Part shown: positions 16,230 through 24,477 of the stretch, piece after piece
Layout: each line of letters begins with the position of its first letter
Numbering within the stretch: the first letter of the stretch is position 1
From: Sphingobacteriales bacterium 50-39
GTDB taxonomy: Bacteria; Bacteroidota; Bacteroidia; Chitinophagales; Chitinophagaceae
Reading direction: 5' to 3'
DNA: 64,000 bases
NCBI GenBank assembly: GCA_001898505.1
Contig: MKTZ01000016.1
Span: forward strand, 124,001-188,000
The notes under the pieces: generated by a model
The model's input: only the letters and a program-made list of their open reading frames with translations
What the model was told of the DNA's origin: nothing
Database searches by the model: none
Made by a program: the position numbers and the translations under genes

Positions 16230-17888
16230 CTATTTGTACAGCAGCTCGTAATACTCATGGGCCATCCTGCCTGCATCGAACTGGTAGCGCACATCCCGCA
16301 TACCGTTCTTGGCAATCTGACGCCAGGTATCATATTTTTCATAGTACAATGGAAGTATCTCTTTCTGCAGGATCTCGTACAGCTTGTCGAAGTCATAATC
16401 GTCTTGCTGTTCGACATGCATATTGGCATAATCACCTTTGGGCACCACAAAGCCGTTATTCCCATGGTTGACAAATTCAGGTATCCAGCCATCATCTGTA
16501 GAGAAATTCACAGCCCCGTTCATGGCAGCCGTCATGCCGCTGGTGCCGGACGCCTCGCGGGGTACACGGGGATTGTTCAGCCAGCAGTCCGCAGCCTGCT
16601 TGAGCCGTTTGGAAAGACTCAGTTCATACCCTACGACCACCGCTACATTTTTATACCCCTTGCTCAGATGTACGAGATGATTGAATTCATTTATCGCCGG
16701 ATAGTCCATGGGGTAAGGCTTGCCCGCCCAGATGATCTGCACCGGATGTTTGGTATCGTTGATAAGCTGGTTGAATTTATCCATGTTCCGGGTAAGGAAG
16801 CCCGCTCTTTTATATCCGGCAAAACGACGTGCCCAGACAATAGTGAAAATATTTGGATCGAATATCTTTCCCGTCTGGTCGGCGACGATCTCGAATGCCC
16901 TCTTCTTCATATATTTCTTGCGATCGTCCCACCAGTAATCGTTACCCTCTTCCATCTTGCGGTACAGCTCCTTATCCGCCCAATAGCGCCAGTTCTGGGC
17001 ATTGGTGATGGAAATGATGGGGCAGATATTGCTGTACTTGCTCCACATGGCCCTTGATACATCTCCATGCAGCCTGGATACGCCATTGGCAAGATGAGCA
17101 AAGCGCAGGGCCACCAGCGAGTGATTGAATGCGTCGTCCTCTATACCCGTCAGCTTGCGCACTTCTTCGATGCTAAGGCCGCAGAAATAGCTCATTTTAT
17201 GACAGAGATAGATATCATGCTTTTCATTACCTGCCTCTTCCGGAGTGTGCGTGGTGAATACCAGCTTCTTTCTTACCTCTGCTATATCCTGGTTGTATTT
17301 CTGGTAGAGATAGAAGGCCGCGCTGATACCATGCGCCTCGTTGAAATGATAGAGGTCCGGATTGAAGCCCAGCTCGTCCACGAGCTTGGCGCCGCCCACA
17401 CCCAGCAGAATGAACTGGGCTACTTTTGTCGCCACATTGGCATCGTACAAACGGTGGGTAATGGTCTGTGATACGTAATCATTTTCCGGAAGATCCGTGC
17501 TCAACAGGAATAACGGCGCGCTTTTGAAGGTCTCGGGGTTGAGATAAAAGACCTTCACCCAAACAGGATGTTCATGTATATTGACCTGGAATTTTATACC
17601 GGTGTCCTCCAGAAAGCTGGACTGTTTTTCCATCCAGGTGACCAGCAGCGTCTGATCCTGGTTGCGCGCCTGGTCATAATAACCGTATTTCCACAAGATG
17701 CCGATGTTGATCATATTCTGCCGCAGCTCGTAGGCGCTGCGAAGATGGGAGCCGGCCAGGAAACCCAAGCCGCCGCTGTAAATCTTGAGGGGTTGGTGGA
17801 CGGCAAATTCCATCGAGAAATAAGCCACTTTTTTTGAATAACGATCTTCTACTGTGTAAGGAACTGTAAAATTTCTAAAACTACTCAT
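16230..17888 (-). CDS. GT35 alpha-glucan phosphorylase homologue lacking the PLP lysine
   Basis: A 552-residue protein of the short GT35 class (TIGR02094-like). Family features include KVAYFSMEFAVHQPLKIYSGGLGFLAGSH (in part YSGGLGFLAGSH), FNEAHG, FTTHTPEEAGNEKH and IWAGKPYP. GT35 enzymes use pyridoxal phosphate on a lysine in the motif EASGT(G/S)xMK. Here the stretch reads EASGTSGMTAAMNGA, so the lysine at about residue 453 is Thr (codon ACG at 16530-16532). The phosphorolysis of glycogen or maltodextrin is therefore in doubt; the protein could be a divergent or regulatory homologue. The gene is alone on the minus strand, with a terminator downstream and a structured gap upstream. Confidence 0.85.
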   Translation of the reverse strand: MSSFRNFTVPYTVEDRYSKKVAYFSMEFAVHQPLKIYSGGLGFLAGSHLRSAYELRQNMINIGILWKYGYYDQARNQDQTLLVTWMEKQSSFLEDTGIKFQVNIHEHPVWVKVFYLNPETFKSAPLFLLSTDLPENDYVSQTITHRLYDANVATKVAQFILLGVGGAKLVDELGFNPDLYHFNEAHGISAAFYLYQKYNQDIAEVRKKLVFTTHTPEEAGNEKHDIYLCHKMSYFCGLSIEEVRKLTGIEDDAFNHSLVALRFAHLANGVSRLHGDVSRAMWSKYSNICPIISITNAQNWRYWADKELYRKMEEGNDYWWDDRKKYMKKRAFEIVADQTGKIFDPNIFTIVWARRFAGYKRAGFLTRNMDKFNQLINDTKHPVQIIWAGKPYPMDYPAINEFNHLVHLSKGYKNVAVVVGYELSLSKRLKQAADCWLNNPRVPREASGTSGMTAAMNGAVNFSTDDGWIPEFVNHGNNGFVVPKGDYANMHVEQQDDYDFDKLYEILQKEILPLYYEKYDTWRQIAKNGMRDVRYQFDAGRMAHEYYELLYK

Positions 17889-17934
17889 AGCACTTCCAAA
17901 TTGTATTTATCATGTATCTGGTACGCAATACGAA

Positions 17935-18072
17935 CTTCACGTTCGTTGCCTGTGACCGAGTCCAACGAAGGTCACGAACGAGAAGGAGCGTGTCGAAGCA
18001 GCTCCGCCGAAGTTCCCATCATTAAACATTTGCCTCAATTGGGTTATTTTTCCTCGACGCCCAATTGAGGCA
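17935..18072 (-). repeat. Structured intergenic region upstream of the phosphorylase gene (copy E)
   Basis: A 13-bp inverted repeat (TGCCTCAATTGGG at 18031-18043 and its complement at 18060-18072) with a 16-nt A-rich loop is followed, on the minus strand, by AATGTTTAATGATGGGAACTTCGGC and further hairpins (GGAGC/GCTCC, GTGACC/GGTCAC and CGAAC/GTTCG). The order matches the element at 11478-11563, and the loop shares an AAAAATAA-like stretch. The position between two minus-strand genes also allows a role as terminator of the lipoprotein gene. Confidence 0.55.
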
Positions 18073-18129
18073 CAATATAACGGATTATCGGGAATTCAAT
18101 TGTCCGGCAGGAGCATTCGGGCACGGGGG

Positions 18130-19095
18130 TCAGCTCTTCTTCTTTCCCTTGGCCCTGGGCGCTGCGCGTCGCTCGAAATAACCTTCAAAAAAACATTTAA
18201 TGTCCCGGTGATTACCGCAGCCTTCCAATTCCTTCATCGTGACGCCTGCGGTACCAAAGGTAAAATCCACCGTACAGTGGTCCCCGCTGCCCCGGAAGCG
18301 AGCCGTGCTGGCCGATATGAACTTTGCCTCCCCTTTTAGCTCTCCTTTACAGGTCCCTTCGTCCTTTTCAAAATGTACAAAGAAAAGGATACGGGAGGGG
18401 TCCCTTCCGTCACGGAAGGAAATGATGTTGCGTTTGTCCTGGGCATAATCTCCCGTAAACTTATGTTTGCGCGGGAAGGTGTCGATGGGGTTGTAAATAG
18501 GCGGCACCCTGTTCTTTGCCTCGTTGGATTCCGTCAATATCAGCATGAACCCATTGTCCTCGTTAAAAATATAAGCATCTTTCTTAAAATACATCTGCCC
18601 GTCGGAGGCCCGTCGCTGATGGGTGAGGGTAAGCGTATATTTGGCGTCCATAACAGCAACGCCGGTGATCCCGGACTCATTGTCGGAGTATAGGATAGGT
18701 CGGGCGGCGGCAAATTTATTGGCGCGGTTGAAACATACAATATACAACGCCTTCCGGGACGCGGTGGCTGCCTTGACAAAAAGATAAGATTCACCCTTGG
18801 GTACTGTCACCCTGCCGATGGCGTGTAGCTTTGGCCTCAGCTCTTTCCCAAAAAGTTTTGTCAGCACCGAATCCGGCACCAGTTGCGTAAATACTTTAAA
18901 GCTGATGAGGGAAGCATCCTGCTCTTTACGGCGCAGAATGGTGTCCGTCACCTGGTAAGGCAGCTTGATAGGTTGAAAATATTCGATAAAGTCGTGTACG
19001 TCTACCTTAACATCTTCTCCTGCAAGGGAGGTCGGTTTGTTCTTACAGGAAAAAAACAGGCCTGTCAATAAAGTCAGCAACAGGAATTTGTTCAT
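18130..19095 (-). CDS. Lipoprotein of unknown function
   Basis: A 321-residue protein with a clear lipoprotein signal: MNKFLLLTLLTGLFFSCKN, with FFSC as lipobox and Cys17 as the lipidation site. The mature part has mixed alpha/beta character with no motif I recognise. It contains a Lys/Arg-rich tail (RRAAPRAKGKKKS) and a CGNHRDIKC pair of cysteines in the last 50 residues. It would be anchored to the inner face of the outer membrane or exposed at the surface. No neighbour suggests a role: the mntR gene is divergent, and the phosphorylase gene follows on the same strand after a 240-base structured gap. Confidence 0.75.
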   Translation of the reverse strand: MNKFLLLTLLTGLFFSCKNKPTSLAGEDVKVDVHDFIEYFQPIKLPYQVTDTILRRKEQDASLISFKVFTQLVPDSVLTKLFGKELRPKLHAIGRVTVPKGESYLFVKAATASRKALYIVCFNRANKFAAARPILYSDNESGITGVAVMDAKYTLTLTHQRRASDGQMYFKKDAYIFNEDNGFMLILTESNEAKNRVPPIYNPIDTFPRKHKFTGDYAQDKRNIISFRDGRDPSRILFFVHFEKDEGTCKGELKGEAKFISASTARFRGSGDHCTVDFTFGTAGVTMKELEGCGNHRDIKCFFEGYFERRAAPRAKGKKKS

Positions 19096-19210
19096 ACAAT
19101 GGGTCTATTGAAAGTGCGGGACTGCTTTCAGCGGTCCCGGCTACCAGTGTTAAAAATAAACATTCGTGCCAATTAGGCAGTATTTTTCCTGTTATTTATG
19201 AATTTTTAAT

Positions 19211-19236
19211 TTTAGATTTGTCTAAATTTTATTTTA
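19211..19236 (+). promoter_or_regulatory. Candidate MntR operator upstream of mntR-mntH
   Basis: Three half-sites, TTTAGA, TCTAAA and TTTAGA, are arranged as inverted repeats (TTTAGATTTGTCTAAA at 19211-19226, then TTTTAT and TTTAGA). DtxR/MntR proteins bind AT-rich palindromes of this kind, and the site lies 14 nt before the mntR start codon, where autorepression would be expected. Binding is inferred from position and symmetry only. Confidence 0.5.
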
Positions 19237-19249
19237 GATAACGTTAAAT

Positions 19250-19912
19250 ATGAAATTTTCAGCCAGCAAAGAAAACCATTTGAAGGCCATTTTTCACCTG
19301 CAGCACGAGCAAGGCATCGTTACGACCAATGCCCTGGCCGCGGCTTTACAGACCCGCCCGGCCTCGGTGACGGACATGCTGAAAAAGCTGAAAGAGCAGA
19401 AGCTGCTGATATACCAGCGGTATAAGGGATTCCGGCTGAACAACGAAGGGAAAAAGGCTGCTATCCAGGTGATCCGCAAGCACCGGCTTTGGGAGTTCTT
19501 CCTGGTAAAAAAATTACAGTTTGGCTGGGATGAGGTACATGAGATAGCGGAGGAGCTGGAACATATCAGCAGCAAGAAACTGGTCGACCGTCTGGATGCC
19601 TTTTTGGGATTCCCGGATACGGATCCGCATGGGGACCCTATTCCCGATAGCCAGGGTCGATTTCTGCAGAGACGGCAGATCAGTCTGTCGGAGCTGCCGT
19701 TGAACAAGGTCGTACAGGTTTCCGCCATTGCCAGCCAGACGACGGAGATGCTGGAACTGCTGCAGCATAAAAACATAAGACTCGGAACTCGCCTGGAGGT
19801 ACGAAAGAAATTCCCCTTCGACAATTCCCTGGAAGTAAAGATCCGCAACCGGCCTCCGGTGATGCTTAGCGCCCAGGTGGCAAAAAATGTTCTGGTAAAA
19901 GATGATGAATAG
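19250..19912 (+). CDS. mntR: DtxR/MntR-family metal-dependent repressor
   Basis: A 220-residue protein with an N-terminal winged helix (NHLKAIFHLQ, TNALAAALQTRPASVTDML), a dimerisation and metal-binding domain (HRLWEFFLVKKL, DEVHEIAEELEHISS with His/Glu ligands) and a C-terminal SH3-like domain (about 145-220), which is present in DtxR/IdeR-type but not in the shortest MntR proteins. Its coding sequence overlaps the next gene, a Nramp manganese/iron transporter, by 11 nt, so it very likely controls that gene. The start at 19250 gives the family N-terminus. Which metal it senses cannot be read from the sequence, but the transporter neighbour favours manganese. Confidence 0.88.
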   Translation: MKFSASKENHLKAIFHLQHEQGIVTTNALAAALQTRPASVTDMLKKLKEQKLLIYQRYKGFRLNNEGKKAAIQVIRKHRLWEFFLVKKLQFGWDEVHEIAEELEHISSKKLVDRLDAFLGFPDTDPHGDPIPDSQGRFLQRRQISLSELPLNKVVQVSAIASQTTEMLELLQHKNIRLGTRLEVRKKFPFDNSLEVKIRNRPPVMLSAQVAKNVLVKDDE

Positions 19913-21782
19913 AATTCAAAAGGATGTCAGTCTAAGTGAAGTGCACGGCAGCATAGATACTACGGCCAGAGGGCCATGGTGGAAGCAGCTCTTTGTCTTT
20001 TTTGGTCCAGCCTACCTGGTTAGCGTTGGGTATATGGACCCCGGCAACTGGGCCACCGACCTGGCAGGAGGCAGTAAGTTCGGCTATTCCCTTATCTGGG
20101 TCCTGCTGATGAGCAATGGTATGGCCATCCTTCTCCAAAACCTGGCAGCCCGTTTGGGCATCGTCCGGGGCAGGGACCTGGCCCAGGCCAATCGGGAGGT
20201 GTACCCTGCCCATGTCAACATCGCACTGTATATACTGGCAGAGATAGCCATTGCCGCCTGTGACCTGGCTGAAGTGTTGGGCATGGCCATCGGTATACAG
20301 CTGTTGACAGGCCTCCCCTTGATATATGGCGTATGTATCACAGTGCTGGACACTTTTCTCCTCCTCTTCCTGCAGCAATTGGGTATGCGGCGGATGGAAG
20401 CGTTCATCATCGGGCTCATCGGGATAGTAGGTCTTTCCTTTTTTATCGAGATCCTGCTGGCACGGCCCGACCTGAAAGAGGTCGCCACGGGTCTCGTCCC
20501 CGTCCTGCAAGGTAAAGAGGCCCTTTATATCGCTATTGGCATCATTGGCGCTACCGTGATGCCGCACAATCTTTACCTCCACTCGGCACTGGTACAGACG
20601 CGTAAGATACAGCCGGGAGCCAAGCATATTCGAAAGGCATTAAAGATCAACTTTTTAGATAGCGCCATCGCCCTTAACCTCGCCTTTTTTGTAAACGCGG
20701 CCATACTTGTGCTGGCTGCCACAGTTTTTTTCAAGACCGGACGGACGGATGTTGCCTCCATCAAAGAAGCTCACCGGCTGCTGCCGATGCTGGGTACAGA
20801 CCTGGCGCCCAAGCTATTTGCCATCGCGTTGATCGCCGCCGGTCAAAGCTCCACGATCACGGGCACCCTGGCTGGGCAGATCGTCATGGAAGGCTATCTA
20901 CAGCTCCGTATCAATCCCTGGTTGAGACGGTTGCTGACCCGTCTGCTGGCCATCGTACCCGCTGTCATAGTTATCCTGCTGATGGGAGAAGGCGCCGTGG
21001 ACAACCTGCTGGTGCTCAGCCAGGTCATTTTGAGCGTGCAATTGGGTTTTGCCATCATTCCCCTCATACATTTCGTCAGCGACAGGACCACCATGGGAGA
21101 TTTTGTCGCCAGCCCTCTTATAAGAACACTATCCTGGGCGGTCGCCGGTCTGCTGATATACCTCAACATAAAGCTGGTGGTGGAAGAAGCCAGCCCCCTC
21201 TTCGGTCAGACAGGATATTTTCTCGCCAAGACGGGTATCATCATTGGAGGTGCCGGGGCCTTGCTGCTCCTGGGCTATATTGTTCTCCATCCCTGGCTCA
21301 CCCGGAAGCCCCGAAGAGCTACCGCCCTACTCCATCCCCAATCAGGTCCCCTGGCAGACTGGACTCCGCCGGCATTCCGGAACATCGCCGTTGCCCTTGA
21401 CTTCAGCGCCCATGATGAAAAACTGCTGGCTTATGCTATGGCCCAGGGTGGGAAGGAATGCAATTATCTGCTGATCCATGTGGTCGAGAGCGCTTCCGCC
21501 CATATGTTAGGCAAGGAAAGTGACGACTTCGAGACACGAAGGGACCAGGAGAGGCTGGACCTGTACAAGGAGGCGCTGGTAAAAAAAGGCTATCATAGCC
21601 GAACCGCGCTTGGATTCCGGTATCGCAGCCGGGAGATCGCCCGCATCGCCAAAGAGCAAAAAGCAGACATGCTGGTCATAGGATCTCACGGTCACCGCGG
21701 CCTGCAGGACTTTATCTATGGCGAAACGGTAGACGCGGTACGACATGCACTAAAGATCCCGGTGTTGATCGTCAATCTCTGA
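19902..21782 (+). CDS. mntH: Nramp-family divalent metal transporter with C-terminal USP domain
   Basis: A 626-residue fusion. Residues 1-460 are an 11-TM Nramp transporter with the substrate motif YMDPGNWATD in helix 1 and MPHNLYLHS in helix 6, which ligate Mn2+ or Fe2+ during proton-coupled uptake. Residues about 485-626 are a universal stress protein domain, starting RNIAVALDFSAHDEKL and ending with the ATP-binding pattern GSHGHRGLQDFIYGETVDAV and PVLIVNL. The USP part may sense ATP or modulate transport. The coding sequence overlaps mntR by 11 nt, indicating a coupled pair. Starts at 19902 or 19905 are both possible. Such fusions occur in Bacteroidota. Confidence 0.9.
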   Translation: MMNRIQKDVSLSEVHGSIDTTARGPWWKQLFVFFGPAYLVSVGYMDPGNWATDLAGGSKFGYSLIWVLLMSNGMAILLQNLAARLGIVRGRDLAQANREVYPAHVNIALYILAEIAIAACDLAEVLGMAIGIQLLTGLPLIYGVCITVLDTFLLLFLQQLGMRRMEAFIIGLIGIVGLSFFIEILLARPDLKEVATGLVPVLQGKEALYIAIGIIGATVMPHNLYLHSALVQTRKIQPGAKHIRKALKINFLDSAIALNLAFFVNAAILVLAATVFFKTGRTDVASIKEAHRLLPMLGTDLAPKLFAIALIAAGQSSTITGTLAGQIVMEGYLQLRINPWLRRLLTRLLAIVPAVIVILLMGEGAVDNLLVLSQVILSVQLGFAIIPLIHFVSDRTTMGDFVASPLIRTLSWAVAGLLIYLNIKLVVEEASPLFGQTGYFLAKTGIIIGGAGALLLLGYIVLHPWLTRKPRRATALLHPQSGPLADWTPPAFRNIAVALDFSAHDEKLLAYAMAQGGKECNYLLIHVVESASAHMLGKESDDFETRRDQERLDLYKEALVKKGYHSRTALGFRYRSREIARIAKEQKADMLVIGSHGHRGLQDFIYGETVDAVRHALKIPVLIVNL

Positions 21783-21810
21783 CGGACACCTTATGATCTT
21801 TGGACAATCT

Positions 21811-22425
21811 CTAGCTTTTCTTGGTAGGCCGCATCAGGTGCTTCAGCCGGCTAAAGGTCTCGGGTTTGATATTGAGATAGCTGGCGATGTATTTTTGGGG
21901 TACCCGCTGCAACATATGCGAGTGGGTCTTGATATAATCCATAAAACGTTCCCGGGTGTTCTTCCGCAGCTGATCGAAAAAACGATGGTCTTTTTTGACA
22001 AAGAGGTCCGTTACGATGAGCCGGCCCAGCCGCTCGAATTTGGGATGCAGGCTATACAGCTGCTCCAGACTGTCATAGCTGATGGATAGAAGGATGGTGG
22101 GCTCGATGGTCTCTACGACACTGGCAGAAGGCGTACGATAAAAAAAGGAGAGCTCGGAGCTGATCATGTGCCCTTCCACTGCCAGCTGAATGGTCTGTTC
22201 CCCTTTTTTTAGCGGTATATACTTGCGCACCAGCCCACGGGCGATGATATTGAAATAACGTTCGACCTCGCCCTCTTTTGTCACCTTTACTTTTTTATCG
22301 TATTCCCTGATCTCGATATAAGGCAAAAAATGCTGGAATTCCGACTTGGAAATAGGAAGGTACCTGGAAAGATAGTGGTGTAATCCATCCAGGGCGGTCT
22401 TATAAGAGGACTTTTGTTTGCCCAT
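21811..22425 (-). CDS. Crp/Fnr-family regulator (copy 1)
   Basis: A 204-residue protein with a cyclic-nucleotide-binding-like domain (about 20-130) and a short C-terminal helical region. The tail VPQKYIASYLNIKPETFSRLKH reads as a helix-turn-helix, with the recognition helix at PETFSRLKH. The fold is that of the small Bacteroidota Crp-like proteins. The cAMP-contact pattern (RELA, RxS-T) is not conserved, so cAMP binding is unlikely; a ligand is unknown. A second, related gene lies 100 nt upstream on the same strand, and the two look like a tandem duplication. The gap between them holds a 12-bp inverted repeat and a hairpin. Confidence 0.85.
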   Translation of the reverse strand: MGKQKSSYKTALDGLHHYLSRYLPISKSEFQHFLPYIEIREYDKKVKVTKEGEVERYFNIIARGLVRKYIPLKKGEQTIQLAVEGHMISSELSFFYRTPSASVVETIEPTILLSISYDSLEQLYSLHPKFERLGRLIVTDLFVKKDHRFFDQLRKNTRERFMDYIKTHSHMLQRVPQKYIASYLNIKPETFSRLKHLMRPTKKS

Positions 22426-22440
22426 GTGTAGTCGTTTATG

Positions 22441-22528
22441 TCCGGAAAACGGTCATCTCGGAAATGTAACCCGTTTTCCGGAAAGATTCAATGTTTGAGG
22501 CCTTCGGACAACGAGCCTCCGGCTCGTT
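22441..22528 (+). repeat. Two-hairpin intergenic element (copy B) between the Crp genes
   Basis: A 12-bp inverted repeat (TCCGGAAAACGG at 22441-22452, complement at 22471-22482) is followed by CAATGTTTGAGGCCTTCGGAC and a hairpin AACGAGCC-TCC-GGCTCGTT at 22510-22528. The last 26 bases are identical to the copy at 1663-1688. It runs opposite to the flanking genes, its hairpin touching the stop codon of the upstream regulator. Confidence 0.7.
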
Positions 22529-23119
22529 CTACCGGGTGGCGGTCCGCGGTCGTTGTAACAAATGTTTCAGGCGACTGAAGGTCTCCGGCTTCATATTCAG
22601 GTACGAAGCCAGGTATTTCTGCGGGACCCTTTGCATCAGATCCGGATTATTCTCTACAAAACGAAGGAATCTTTCCCGGGTGTCCAGCCTGAGACACTCG
22701 TGCTCCCACTGTTCCTTCTGCAGGAACATATCGGTAATAACGATCCGCCCCAGTCGTTCTATACCAGGGCTGTCCTTATAAAGCTCTTCCAACTGCTGCC
22801 GGGTAATGGAAAGAAAGGTCGACGGCTCCAACGTCTCCACCAGGTAGGGAGAAGGGGACCCGGATAAAAAAGAGGCGGCGGAGTTTACAACCTCTCCTTC
22901 TCTTGCTATCTGCGTGATGATCTCGGTCCGTCCCTCGTAAAAGTATTTGCGCGCCAGTCCCTTTACAACGAAATTGAGATAGTTTTCTACTTCTCCTGCC
23001 TTGATCAACAGCTCCTTTTTATCAAAGCTCCGGATCACCAGCTTACTTGCCAGCAGTGCAAACTCTTCGTTGGTCAGCGACGCGAAGCCGGATATATACT
23101 TTTTTAGGGATTCTAACAT
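22529..23119 (-). CDS. Crp/Fnr-family regulator (copy 2)
   Basis: From the ATG at 23119 this is a 196-residue relative of the neighbouring regulator; the 14 residues read further upstream lack family similarity and are dropped. It has a cNMP-binding-like barrel (KKELLIKAGEVENYLNFVVKG, in part) and the same C-terminal HTH, VPQKYLASYLNMKPETFSRL. The two proteins share most of their HTH residues, which suggests similar target sites. Cysteine clusters for an Fe-S sensor are absent. The gene is divergent from icd, so its promoter probably lies in the 100-base gap that also holds the icd -7 box. Confidence 0.85.
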   Translation of the reverse strand: MLESLKKYISGFASLTNEEFALLASKLVIRSFDKKELLIKAGEVENYLNFVVKGLARKYFYEGRTEIITQIAREGEVVNSAASFLSGSPSPYLVETLEPSTFLSITRQQLEELYKDSPGIERLGRIVITDMFLQKEQWEHECLRLDTRERFLRFVENNPDLMQRVPQKYLASYLNMKPETFSRLKHLLQRPRTATR

Positions 23120-23177
23120 TCCAAAGCAGTTGGGATACAAACATAAAAAAAAACCTGCCAAATTGCCTCAATTCTTG

Positions 23178-23185
23178 TAGGTTTG
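23178..23185 (+). promoter_or_regulatory. Possible -7 box of icd
   Basis: TAGGTTTG matches the TAnnTTTG consensus and lies 39 nt before the icd start codon, a usual leader length. A -33 TTG at ideal spacing was not seen. Confidence 0.45.
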
Positions 23186-23223
23186 CTCTCCTTAAATTGG
23201 TGTTTATCTAAAAAGTAGTAAAT

Positions 23224-24456
23224 ATGGCCAAGAAAATCAAAGTTGCAAACCCTGTGGTGGAATTAGATGGGGATGAAATGACCCGGATTATTTGGAAATT
23301 CATCAAAGACAAATTGATCTTACCCTACCTGGATGTAGATATCAAATATTATGACCTGGGTGTAGAATACCGTGACCAGACCAACGATCAGGTCACCATC
23401 GATGCAGCCAATGCCATCAAGCAATACGGCGTGGGTATCAAGTGCGCCACGATCACACCGGACGAGGCCCGTGTAAAGGAATTCAGCCTGAAGCAGATGT
23501 GGAAGAGCCCCAACGGCACCATCCGGAATATACTGGACGGAACGGTCTTCCGTGAGCCCATCGTCATGAAGAACGTACCCCGGCTGGTGACCAACTGGAC
23601 GGCTCCCATTATCGTAGGCCGTCATGCATTTGGCGACCAGTACCGTGCGACCGACACCGTTATCAAAGGCAAGGGCAAGCTCACCATGACCTTTACGCCG
23701 GAGGATGGCAGCGCTCCCCAGACATTCGAAGTATTCAATTTCAAAGGCGATGGCGTTGCATTGTCCATGTACAATACGGACGAGTCGATCAAGGGATTTG
23801 CCCGCAGCTGCTTTAACATGGCGCTGAGCAAAAAGTGGCCCCTCTATCTTTCCACCAAGAACACCATCCTGAAGAAATACGACGGTCGCTTTAAGGACAT
23901 CTTCCAGGACATCTATGAGAAGGAATTTGCACAAGCCTTCAAGGAAGCGGGCATCGTGTATGAGCATCGTCTCATCGATGACATGGTAGCCAGCGCCCTG
24001 AAATGGAACGGGAACTTTGTCTGGGCCTGTAAGAACTATGACGGGGACGTACAGAGCGACTCCGTTGCACAGGGTTTCGGCTCGCTGGGGTTGATGACCT
24101 CGGTGCTGATCACTCCCGATGGTAAGATCATGGAGGCCGAAGCTGCCCATGGTACGGTCACCCGTCACTATAGGGATCACCAGGCCGGCAAGCCCACTTC
24201 TACCAATCCCATCGCTTCTATCTTCGCCTGGACCAGAGGTCTGGCCTTCCGCGGCAAGCTGGATGGCAACCAGGAGCTAATCGACTTTGCAAATGCCCTG
24301 GAAGCAGTGTGTATCGAGACGGTGGAAAGCGGCAAGATGACAAAGGATCTGGCTATCTGTGTGCATGGGAACAAGGTGGAGCATGGAAAGCACTTCCTGT
24401 ATACGGAAGAATTCCTGGACGCCATCGACCAGAATCTGCAGAACAAGCTGAAATAA
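23224..24456 (+). CDS. icd: NADP-dependent isocitrate dehydrogenase
   Basis: A 410-residue enzyme of the eukaryotic-like (type II) homodimeric isocitrate dehydrogenase class. It begins [19 protein letters not shown] and contains [19 protein letters not shown], the isocitrate-binding stretch with the equivalent of the phosphate-site serine, and [23 protein letters not shown] and [12 protein letters not shown] near the metal and cofactor sites. It catalyses isocitrate + NADP+ to 2-oxoglutarate + CO2 + NADPH in the TCA cycle, feeding glutamate synthesis and ammonium assimilation. NADP preference is inferred from the subgroup. It is monocistronic, with its own -7 box, and its terminator lies inside the convergent mobA gene. 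Confidence 0.95.
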   Translation: MAKKIKVANPVVELDGDEMTRIIWKFIKDKLILPYLDVDIKYYDLGVEYRDQTNDQVTIDAANAIKQYGVGIKCATITPDEARVKEFSLKQMWKSPNGTIRNILDGTVFREPIVMKNVPRLVTNWTAPIIVGRHAFGDQYRATDTVIKGKGKLTMTFTPEDGSAPQTFEVFNFKGDGVALSMYNTDESIKGFARSCFNMALSKKWPLYLSTKNTILKKYDGRFKDIFQDIYEKEFAQAFKEAGIVYEHRLIDDMVASALKWNGNFVWACKNYDGDVQSDSVAQGFGSLGLMTSVLITPDGKIMEAEAAHGTVTRHYRDHQAGKPTSTNPIASIFAWTRGLAFRGKLDGNQELIDFANALEAVCIETVESGKMTKDLAICVHGNKVEHGKHFLYTEEFLDAIDQNLQNKLK

Positions 24457-24477
24457 CTCAGACGGACCACGGGTCCA

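Noticed and set aside
17888-18130. Possible small regulatory RNA in the structured gap
   Set aside because: Hairpins are explained by the intergenic repeat family; no promoter was found and no known RNA family fits, so only the repeat is listed.
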